Source: Sinomonas atrocyanea (GTDB taxonomy: Bacteria > Actinomycetota > Actinomycetes > Actinomycetales > Micrococcaceae). Taken from it: DNA of 64,000 nt. This document shows, piece after piece, positions 11,615 through 19,200 of this stretch. The notes under the pieces were generated by a model. That model had not been told where the DNA came from. It ran no database searches and saw nothing but the letters and a program-made list of their open reading frames with translations. A program made the translations under genes and the position numbers. The stretch's first letter is position 1; every line of letters begins with the position of its first letter. Location: NCBI RefSeq assembly GCF_030811715.1, contig NZ_JAUSRH010000010.1, positions 62,001-126,000 on the forward strand, written 5' to 3'.

Positions 11615-12148
11615 TCACCCGATCTCCAGTGCAGTCACCTGCCAGCCCGTGCGGCCGGCGGCCTCGATGCGCAGTGCCACGGCCCGGCACCGCGCCGCAT
11701 CGGCGACGATGACGGCCGCCTCGTAGAGCCCCGGCTGGACCAGGCGGGCGTGCGAGGACCTGACCGTGGTGGCGCGGTGCGCACGCGCCGAGGACCCCGA
11801 AGCCCCCGCCCGGGCCGCGCGGCTGAGATCGGCCCGCAGCTGCACGGAGGCCAGGAGGTCGCGATGCAGCCAGGGTGCGAGCTGCTGGACCGGCCGAGTC
11901 CCGGCGAGGACCTCCATGGTGGCGCGCGTGATGGCGGCGGCAAGCTTCCGCACCTCCTCGCCCTCGTGAGCACCCGGGACAGCGTGCAGGCGTCTGGCGG
12001 GGCGCGGTACCGGCTCGGTGGCGAGCGCGGAGGTGCCCGAGGTCCTCGGCCTGGCGGCCTCGGAATCAGGGTGTGCGCGGTGGAGGCGCAGGACGTCCGC
12101 GGTGCGGGGCCCGGTCTCGACGAGCTGGGGCAGGGTGCGTGAAGCCAT
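11615..12148 (-). CDS. Rv3235-family protein of unknown function
   Basis: 177-residue soluble protein. The conserved part is the C-terminal half: a segment AITRATMEVLAGTRPVQQLAPWL followed by DLLASVQLRADL and a C-terminal beta-rich stretch ending WQVTALEIG. This combination is typical of the actinobacterial Rv3235 family, often encoded close to secA. The function is unknown. The gene is convergent with secA and lies just downstream of the LysM gene on the same strand, about 115 bp apart, so the two may be cotranscribed. Confidence 0.7.
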   Translation of the reverse strand: MASRTLPQLVETGPRTADVLRLHRAHPDSEAARPRTSGTSALATEPVPRPARRLHAVPGAHEGEEVRKLAAAITRATMEVLAGTRPVQQLAPWLHRDLLASVQLRADLSRAARAGASGSSARAHRATTVRSSHARLVQPGLYEAAVIVADAARCRAVALRIEAAGRTGWQVTALEIG

Positions 12149-12263
12149 GGCAGGTGAAGTCCTTTGGTCAGGGCCGGCGCTGGGCGCACGGCAGGGAGGG
12201 CGGCCTCGTTCCGTCAGGGGCGCGGTCCGGCGCAGGCTGTGCCGCCGCTGGGGGTACCGGTTC

Positions 12264-13136
12264 TCAGCGGGGAGGGACGAGGAGCTGGCCGGGGCGGATC
12301 AGGTCGGGATCGGCGCCGATGGTTCCGGCGTTCGCCTCGTACCACGAGGGCCAGGCCGCCGCGATATCGAGGTCGGTCGCCCCGGGCCCCAGATGGCGCG
12401 CCACGATGGTCCACAGGCTGTCGCCCGGGCGGACCTCCACCTCCCCGGCGCGGACGGGCTCCCGCAGCGGCTGCTGCACGAGGTGGCCCGGATCGGTGGG
12501 CGGCGCCACGGGGACCCAGCCTGCTTCGGGGACCGGTGCCGGCGCGGCGGACGGCGCGATGGCCGACGACGCGGCGTTCGGCGACGCAGCGGCCGACGGT
12601 GCGGCGCCAAGGGGTGCGGCCACCGAGGGCGCGGAGACGGATGGGTGCGCGGACGCGAAGGGCGTGGGCAGCGCTGGGCTCTGCGTGGACGCGGCCACCG
12701 GTCCGGGAGCGGCGGGGTGCCACGCCGGGTCGGGGAGGCTGTCGGCCTGCGCGGCGGGAACCGCGACGAGGCTCAGCCCCAGCATTGCCAGCGCCAGCCG
12801 CCGCATGAACGCCGGGGCGAAGCTCCCGGCCCGGCGTGACGCCGTCCGTGCGCCCGCGGCGGCCAGCAGGGCCGACACGATGGCCAGGCCCATGGACAGA
12901 AGCCACCATGCCACGACGGCCAGGCCTGTGAGGCTGGCGATGAGGCCGAGGAGGACGTCCAGCGTGGGCACGGCATCGAAGGCGGCGGGTGCAATCCGGA
13001 GCCAGCCGCCCGAGGCGCCCGGCGCAAGATCCCGGGCGAGCGAGCTGCCCGCAGCGACCAGCACCGCGCCCAGTGCCAGTACGGTTCCGGCCACGAGGCC
13101 GTCCGCCGCAGCCTGCTGCCCTCGTGTGTTCTCCAT
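12264..13136 (-). CDS. LysM-domain membrane protein
   Basis: 290-residue protein. The N-terminal half has several hydrophobic helices (about residues 15-35, 60-85 and 88-105, plus one near 120-140). A long Ala/Pro/Ser-rich spacer (about 145-225) follows. A C-terminal LysM domain (about 235-290) opens VRPGDSLWTIVARHLG and ends with DPDLIRPGQLLVPP, predicted to bind peptidoglycan. The likely role is an envelope-anchored cell-wall binding factor, but no enzymatic domain is present. Start is the ATG at 13136. Upstream is a 150-bp gap with two tandem TTTGATGCAG repeats. Confidence 0.8.
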   Translation of the reverse strand: MENTRGQQAAADGLVAGTVLALGAVLVAAGSSLARDLAPGASGGWLRIAPAAFDAVPTLDVLLGLIASLTGLAVVAWWLLSMGLAIVSALLAAAGARTASRRAGSFAPAFMRRLALAMLGLSLVAVPAAQADSLPDPAWHPAAPGPVAASTQSPALPTPFASAHPSVSAPSVAAPLGAAPSAAASPNAASSAIAPSAAPAPVPEAGWVPVAPPTDPGHLVQQPLREPVRAGEVEVRPGDSLWTIVARHLGPGATDLDIAAAWPSWYEANAGTIGADPDLIRPGQLLVPPR

Positions 13137-13168
13137 GAGACCCCCCGGTCTGTGTGGACGACATTCAT

Positions 13169-13192
13169 TTTGATGCAGTTTGATGCAGTTTG
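13169..13192. repeat. Tandem TTTGATGCAG direct repeats in a divergent promoter region
   Basis: Two perfect copies of TTTGATGCAG (13169-13178 and 13179-13188) followed by TTTG lie between the divergent LysM gene and the gene at 13286. A related TTTGGTGCGA is found at 14150-14159 before the SAF gene. They could be operator half-sites for a direct-repeat-binding regulator, which is an inference. Confidence 0.4.
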
Positions 13193-13272
13193 TAGGTCTA
13201 CAGCAAGTTTGAACGGCTTTGGTTCAATTTGTCCAGTGGTGCCCGGGCGGATGCAGCCCGCGGAGGGGGCGG

Positions 13273-13278
13273 TAGGGT
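13273..13278 (+). promoter_or_regulatory. -10 element 7 nt before a start codon (leaderless)
   Basis: TAGGGT is followed by 7 nt and then the ATG at 13286. At this distance transcription should start at or next to the A of ATG. Confidence 0.35.
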
Positions 13279-13285
13279 GGGCGCC

Positions 13286-13837
13286 ATGCGCTGGGAGAAC
13301 CTGTTTTCTGACCTCGAGGCGCAGCTTGCCTCGGCTGGGCAGCTCGAGATGGAAGCGCAGGTCGCCGACCTGGCGCGTGCTGAGGCTGCCGGGCTAGGCC
13401 TCGCCGAGCGGCTGCGGGGCCACGGGGCGGCACCTCTGGCGCTCCTGCTCAGAGGCGGACTCCGGTTCCGCGGGCGCCTGACGCAGGTCGCCTCCACGTG
13501 GCTCGCCCTGGACTCCGGACCGTACTCAGTGCTCGTGCCGCACGATGGAATCGTGACCGTCGAGGGGCTCGGCCGCGCCGCTGCCGCCGAGGGCTCCGCG
13601 GTCCGGCGGGCGCTGTCCCTCGCCTCGGGCCTGCGGGCGATTGCCCGGGACCGCTCGCCTGTGGCCTGCTTCGTGGACGCGGGGGCCGGTGAGCCGCTCA
13701 CGGTCGGCGGCACGCTCGACACCGTCGGTGCCGACTACGTCGAGGTCGCGCCCCTCCGGGCGCCGGACGGGGGAGGATTCCCCGCGCTGCGGGTGGTGCC
13801 GTTCGCGCGGCTCATTGCGGTCCGCTCGGGCGCCTAG
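13286..13837 (+). CDS. Conserved actinobacterial protein of unknown function
   Basis: 183-residue soluble protein beginning MRWENLFSDLEAQLASAGQLEMEAQVADL. An N-terminal helical segment rich in Glu/Ala (about 1-50) is followed by beta-rich modules (LRFRGRLTQVASTWLALD, then GGTLDTVGADYVEVAPL). The two beta segments resemble each other (gxL..V..dyvev), hinting at a duplicated small barrel, but I cannot name a function. It has no signal peptide or membrane helix. The ATG at 13286 agrees with a leaderless -10 element. It is convergent with the HTH gene 30 bp downstream. Confidence 0.65.
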   Translation: MRWENLFSDLEAQLASAGQLEMEAQVADLARAEAAGLGLAERLRGHGAAPLALLLRGGLRFRGRLTQVASTWLALDSGPYSVLVPHDGIVTVEGLGRAAAAEGSAVRRALSLASGLRAIARDRSPVACFVDAGAGEPLTVGGTLDTVGADYVEVAPLRAPDGGGFPALRVVPFARLIAVRSGA

Positions 13838-13867
13838 CGGGTGATGGCCCACCGCACACGGCCGCGG

Positions 13868-14092
13868 TCAGGCGCCGGGGTTGCCGCCCCGCCGATTCTC
13901 GGCGAGCATCCTCTCCGCCTTCGCGTAGCTCTCCTGGATGTACTCCTCGAGCTTGACGTCCTCGACGCGCCACTGCCCGCGGCCGCCGACCTGGATGGCC
14001 TTGAGCTCACCGCTGCGCACGAGCGCATACGCCTGGGCTGCGCTGATCTGGAGCTGCTCGCAGACATCTGCGAGCGTCAGGAAGCGGGGCAT
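13868..14092 (-). CDS. Small excisionase/MerR-type HTH DNA-binding protein
   Basis: 74-residue protein that is almost entirely one winged-helix HTH domain: MPRFLTLADVCEQLQISAAQAYALVRSGEL, then the wing GGRGQWRVEDVKLEEYI, then a charged C-terminal helix. It is of the excisionase/BldC-like type common in actinobacteria, where such small proteins act as transcription factors that bind direct repeats. ATG 14092 gives the canonical length; the frame is open further upstream but that extension has no family character. It is divergent from the SAF/CpaE-like pair, whose upstream region has repeat-like sequences it could bind. Targets are unknown. Confidence 0.75.
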   Translation of the reverse strand: MPRFLTLADVCEQLQISAAQAYALVRSGELKAIQVGGRGQWRVEDVKLEEYIQESYAKAERMLAENRRGGNPGA

Positions 14093-14139
14093 GGGTCCAT
14101 TCTGCCACCCGACGGCCCGCCGGCGCGGGATGGAGGCAG

Positions 14140-14148
14140 TTATCCACA
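14140..14148 (+). promoter_or_regulatory. Perfect DnaA-box sequence TTATCCACA
   Basis: TTATCCACA matches the classical DnaA box exactly. It lies between the small HTH gene and the SAF gene and is directly followed by GTTTGGTGCGA. Confidence 0.45.
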
Positions 14149-14252
14149 GTTTGGTGCGATGTGATGCACCATGACTTGGGTCCGGGGCGGCTCCCGGCGA
14201 GAATGGCGCCCGGGGGGCCGGCGAGCGGCCTGCGAACTGGAGGGGGAGAGCA

Positions 14253-14894
14253 ATGCGTGCTGCCGAGGGGGCGCCCGGCGCCCGCCTGACGAAGCCGTCA
14301 TGGAAGGACCCGCGGCTGCTGGTTGGACTCCTGCTCGTCGTGGCCTCGATCGCCGGGGTGGTGGCGCTCGTCGATTCCGCCCAGAGCACGGTGGCAGCCT
14401 ACGCCGCGAAGGAGGACATCGCGGTCGGCCAGACGGTCGATCCGAGCAGGCTCGTCCGCGTCGACGTCCGCCTCGGGGACACCGAGGGGCGGTACCTCAC
14501 GGCCGAGCGCCTGCCGCAGGGCAAAGTGGCGCTCCAGCGGGTGCCCAAGGGCGATCTCGTGCCGACGTCGAGCCTCGGCGAGCCGCACGCCGTCGACCGC
14601 AAGCCCGTCTCCATCAGCGTGGCCCAGCCGCTGCCGGCGGAAGCCGCAGCCGGATCGCGTGTGGACGTGTGGGTCGCCCTGCCGGACGGCAGGAACGGCT
14701 TCTCTGAACCCAAGCGCCTCGTGACCGGCGCCGAGATCGCCCAGATCGAGAGCGCCTCCTCGGCCCTCGGCGGAAGCCGCGAGACGACCGTCCTGGTGCT
14801 CGTCGAGGACGCGAAACTCGCCCAGGTCCTCGGCGCCCAGGCGAACAGCGCGAAGGTCTCGCTCGTGTGGAACCCGGCTGGGGCCGCCCGATGA
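14253..14894 (+). CDS. SAF-domain protein, CpaB/RcpC-like (Tad pilus assembly)
   Basis: 213-residue membrane-anchored protein. One TM helix (about residues 24-44, LLVGLLLVVASIAGVVALV) is followed by a SAF domain (about 50-115: AAKEDIAVGQTVDPSRLVRVDVRL ... LPQGKVALQRVPKGDLV). A second domain follows (SISVAQPLPAEAAAGSRVDVWV), as in CpaB/RcpC proteins that support assembly of Flp/Tad pili. It is shorter than proteobacterial CpaB. The stop overlaps the next gene's ATG (ATGA), so it is coupled to the CpaE-like gene. A start near 14253 (ATG) follows GGAGGGGGAG. Confidence 0.75.
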   Translation: MRAAEGAPGARLTKPSWKDPRLLVGLLLVVASIAGVVALVDSAQSTVAAYAAKEDIAVGQTVDPSRLVRVDVRLGDTEGRYLTAERLPQGKVALQRVPKGDLVPTSSLGEPHAVDRKPVSISVAQPLPAEAAAGSRVDVWVALPDGRNGFSEPKRLVTGAEIAQIESASSALGGSRETTVLVLVEDAKLAQVLGAQANSAKVSLVWNPAGAAR

Positions 14895-16201
14895 GCATCC
14901 CCGTAGTCACCGTCGGCACCGGCCAGGCCGAACTCGTCGGATCCCTCGAGCGCCTGCACGGGCCGGTCACCGTGGTGCGCCGCTGCTCCGAGCTGGCCGA
15001 GCTCGTTGCCGCCTGCCAGACGGGTCTGGCCCGGGCGGCCGTGGTCGCCGGCGGAACCCGGGACGTGACGGCCACCCTCGTCGACCGGCTGGCCACGGTC
15101 GGGGTGGCCCTCGTGGGCCTGACCGACGACGATGCCGAGCGGGCCCGGCTCGCCGGGCTCGGGGTGCTCGCGGCGTCCGAGGCCGTCCCGGCCCAGGAGC
15201 TCGCGCGGCTGATCGGCGAGGCGGTCGAGGCAGCTGCGGCGCTGTCGGCGGACCGGCCCGCATCCTCCTTCGCCCTCACGGGGGCGCGGCCCACCGTCGA
15301 GGCGGAGACGGGCGCCCCGGAGGAGGGACCCGAGCCGGGGGAGCTGGGCCGCGTCATCGCGGTCTGGGGACCGATCGGCTCGCCGGGCCGGACCACGATT
15401 GCGGTCAACTGCGCGGCCGAGCTCGCCGCGGAGGGCCACAGCGTGATCCTCGTCGACGCAGACACCTACGGACCCTCGGTGGCGGGCACACTCGGCCTCC
15501 TCGACGACTCGGCCGGCCTCGCCCAAGCCTGCAGGCTCGCGGACCAAGGACTGCTCGAGCGCGGCTCACTCGATCGTGTCGCGAGCCCGGTGGTCGCCGG
15601 TGCGGGCCTCCTGCGCGTCCTCACTGGGCTCACCCGGGCTGACCGCTGGCCCGAGCTGCGGGCGGCTGCCTTCGGCTCCGTGCTCGAGCGCTGCCGGGAG
15701 GTGGCCGAGTTCGTCGTCGTGGACACCGGATTCTGCCTCGAGGCCGATGAGGAGCTCAGCTTCGACACCATGGCGCCGCGCCGCAACGGGACGACCCTGC
15801 GGGCGCTCGAGCTTGCCGACCGCGTCCTCGCCATCGGGTCCGCGGACGCCGTCGGCATGCCGCGCCTGGTGCGAGCGCTGGCCGAGCTCGAGCAGGCCGT
15901 CCCGGGCGCGGCGCCCACGGTGGTCTTCAACAGGCTCCGGGCCTCCGCGGTGGGGCGTTCCCCGGACCGGGCCCTGCGCGATGCCTGGGAGCGCTTCGGC
16001 CCCGGGCTGCCCATCGCGGCCATGGTGCCGCACGACGCGGAGGCTGCGGACGCGGCGCTGCTTGCGGGCCAGGTGCTGCTGGAGGCCGCGCCCGAGTCTG
16101 CGATGCGACACAGTATCGCAGAGCTCGTGTGTGCACCTCGACAGCGAAATCGGAAATTCGCTGTCCGACGTGCCAAAGCCCACTCCTCGGTGCCGCGCTA
16201 G
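14891..16201 (+). CDS. CpaE/TadZ-like P-loop ATPase
   Basis: 436-residue protein. A degenerate receiver-like N-terminal domain (about 1-125) precedes a MinD/ParA-type P-loop domain starting at VIAVWGPIGSPGRTTIAVNCAAEL (about 155). The deviant Walker A motif (GPIGSPGRTT) lacks the signature lysine: an Arg stands where GKT is usual. Later motifs are VILVDADTYGPSVAGTLG and FVVVDTGF. TadZ/CpaE proteins place the Tad pilus machine at the pole. ATG 14891 overlaps the SAF gene stop by 4 bp. The cognate CpaF-type ATPase is not here but near 54 kb, so the pilus genes are split. The C-terminus is basic. Confidence 0.75.
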   Translation: MSIPVVTVGTGQAELVGSLERLHGPVTVVRRCSELAELVAACQTGLARAAVVAGGTRDVTATLVDRLATVGVALVGLTDDDAERARLAGLGVLAASEAVPAQELARLIGEAVEAAAALSADRPASSFALTGARPTVEAETGAPEEGPEPGELGRVIAVWGPIGSPGRTTIAVNCAAELAAEGHSVILVDADTYGPSVAGTLGLLDDSAGLAQACRLADQGLLERGSLDRVASPVVAGAGLLRVLTGLTRADRWPELRAAAFGSVLERCREVAEFVVVDTGFCLEADEELSFDTMAPRRNGTTLRALELADRVLAIGSADAVGMPRLVRALAELEQAVPGAAPTVVFNRLRASAVGRSPDRALRDAWERFGPGLPIAAMVPHDAEAADAALLAGQVLLEAAPESAMRHSIAELVCAPRQRNRKFAVRRAKAHSSVPR

Positions 16202-16204
16202 GCT
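16199..16204 (+). promoter_or_regulatory. -10 element, possible promoter of the GDH gene
   Basis: TAGGCT overlaps the stop codon of the CpaE-like gene. Transcription from it would give a leader of about 45 nt. No good -35 is visible. Confidence 0.3.
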
Positions 16205-16255
16205 CGGGTCAGAGGGCTGCGAGGTGGCAGCCACATGCACCGGAGGCGAGCCAGA

Positions 16256-19200
16256 GTGTCGACAGGTACTGCCCAGCAGACCCCGTTCCCATCAGCGGAC
16301 CAGGAAACGAAGTTCCTCGCGGAATACTACGAGCACCTGGCCGAGGAAGACCGGCAGGCCTACCCGGGCGAAGCCCTCGCGGACCGGGCCCGCGAGCACT
16401 GGGCGGTTGCCGAGGGCCGTGAGACGGGCACCGCGAACATCGCCGTCGTCGACGAGGGTGGCCGCAGCGTCGTCTACATCGTCACGGACGACATGCCCTT
16501 CCTGGTCGACTCCGTCAGCGCGGAGCTCGTGCGTCAGGGCGCACCCATCCACCTCGTCGTGCACCCGATGTTCGTGGTGACCCGACGCAAGAGCGACGGG
16601 GGCCTCGTCGCCGTCCAGCGCGTGCCAGCGCAGTGGGGCATGACGAGCGGCGACACGGCCACGATGCCCCTCCTGAGCGCTCTCGTGGCCGACGGCGACA
16701 ACGCGACCCACATCGAGTCGTGGATCGCCATCGAGACGAACAGGGCCTCCGCCGCGTCCAAGACCGAGCTCGTCGACGGGGTCCGCCGCGTCCTCGGCGA
16801 CGTCCGTGCCGCAGTCGAGGACTGGCAGGCCATGCGCTCCAAGGCGCTCGAGATCGCCGAGGGACTCGGCTCGGTCGCCGGTGCCGAGGACATCCCCGAC
16901 CTGGTCCCCACCCAGGAGCTCCTGCGCTGGCTCGACGCCGGGAACTTCACCTTCCTCGGCTACCGCGAATACGACCTCAAGACGGTCGACGGCGAGGACG
17001 TGCTCGAGCTGGTCGAGGGCAGCGGGCTCGGCCTGCTCCGCGGCGACGCCGGGCACGCGCTCCAGCACCTCACGGCCGAGGGGCAGGAGCACGCCCGCGA
17101 GCGCAGGGCCCTCGTGATCACCAAGGCCAACTCCCGCAGCACTGTGCACCGTCGCGCGTACCTGGACTACATCGGCATCAAGCGCTTCGATACGGCCGGC
17201 AAGGTCGACGGGGAGCGCCGGTTCATCGGGCTCTTCGCCTCGAGCGCGTACACCCAGTCTGCGCGGACCGTCCCGATCGTGAAGGACAAGATCGAGAAGG
17301 TCATGCGGAGCTCGGGCTTCCCCGCCGACTCCCACTCGGGCAAGGACCTCCTCGCCATCCTCGAGACCTACCCGCGCGACGAGCTCATGCAGATCGACAC
17401 GCAGACCCTGCTGGACACCGTCACGAGGATCCACCGGCTGCAGGAGCGCCGCAAGACCCGGCTGTTCCTCCGCCCGGACATCTACGGACGGTTCATGAAC
17501 GCCGTCGTGTACCTGCCCAAGGACCGGTACAACACGGCGGTGCGCCGCCGCATCGAGCAGGAGCTCGGGAGAGAGTTCCACTCCGACTCGATCGACTACG
17601 ACTCGCACATGAGCGACTCGGCGCTCGCGCGGCTGTACTTCCGCATCCGCCTGCCGAAGGAGGCCAGCGGGGCGGATCTGCGCGCGGTCGACCGGGACGC
17701 GCTCGAGCAGCGCCTCGTCACTGCGACGCGGTCCTGGAGCGAGGGCATCGCCCAGGTCCTGCACGAGAACCGGCCCCTCGAGGCGGCTGAGCACCTCGCG
17801 GCGGTCTGGGGCGAGGCGTTCCCGGCCTCCTACCGGGTGGACTTCACCATCGAGGACGCGCTCGAGGACATCACCCGCTTCGAGGACTATGCCGCGGGCC
17901 GCGCCGCCGGCGCCGCGGAAGCTGCGGCCGAGGCCGGCACGGGCGAGCGGCCGGCGGTCCACGTCTACCTTCCGCAGGGCAACGGCGAGGCCCTCGAGGA
18001 GGATGCCCGGGTCAAGCTCTACCTCTTCGAGCCCAGGAGCCTCAGCCAGATCCTGCCCTACTTCCACAACCTCGGCCTCGAGGTCCTCGACGAGCGCCCG
18101 TTCGAGATCGAGACCGGCGACAGCAGGGAGTTCTTCCTCTACGACCTCGGGCTGAAGTACCCCGCCGGGATCGACCCGGTCTCCACCGGCGACCTCCTGG
18201 CCGAGTCGTTCGGCCCGGCACTCGCGGGCGAGACCGAGTCGGACAGCCTCGACCGCCTCGTGCTGAGGGAGGGCCTCCGCTCCCGGCAGACGCAGATGCT
18301 GCGCGCCTACGCGAAGTACATGCGCCAGATCGGCAACTCGAACTCGTTCGGCTTCATCGCGGACACGCTGCTGGGCAACGCCGAGGTCACCCGGCGCCTC
18401 GTGGGGCTCTTCGAGGCCCGCTTCGACCCCGAGCTCGCTGACGAGGAGCGCGCGCGACGCAGTGCGCAGGTGAAGGAGGAGCTCGCGGCCGCCCTCGAGC
18501 AGGTCCCGACGCTGGACGCCGACCGCCTCCTGCGCGCGTTCATCAACCTCATCGAGTCCACGCTGCGCACCAACTACTACCTGAACCGGCCGTACCTGAG
18601 CTTCAAGTTCAGCCCGGGCCTGATCGAGGGGCTGCCCTCGCCCAAGCCCGCCTACGAGATCTGGGTGTACTCCCCGCGGGTCGAGGGCGTCCACCTCCGC
18701 TTCGGCAAGGTGGCCCGCGGGGGCCTGCGCTGGTCGGACCGGCGCGAGGACTTCCGCACGGAGATCCTGGGACTCGTCAAGGCCCAGGTCGTGAAGAACG
18801 CCGTGATCGTGCCGACGGGCGCCAAGGGCGGCTTCTACGCGAAGCGGCTCCCGGACCCGGCGCAGGACAGGGCGGCGTGGCTCGCCGAGGGCGTGGAGAG
18901 CTACAAGACCTTCATCCGAGGCCTCCTCGACATCACCGACAACCGGGTCAGCGAGGCGGCCCCGAGCGCGGCCGGGGACGGAGCGGCGGTGACCGAGAAG
19001 GTCGTGCCGCCGGCCGGCGTCGTGCGCCACGACGACGACGACTCCTACCTGGTCGTGGCGGCGGACAAGGGCACCGCGAGCTTCTCCGACATCGCCAACG
19101 GCCTCTCCCAGGAGTACGGCTTCTGGCTCGGCGACGCCTTCGCCTCCGGTGGCTCCGTGGGCTACGACCACAAGGCCATGGGCATCACGGCCAGGGGCGC

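Noticed and set aside
14253-16201. SAF/CpaE pair as an antifreeze or flagellar P-ring system
   Set aside because: SAF also occurs in those families, but the coupled CpaE-like ATPase and the CpaF gene in the window favour a Tad system.
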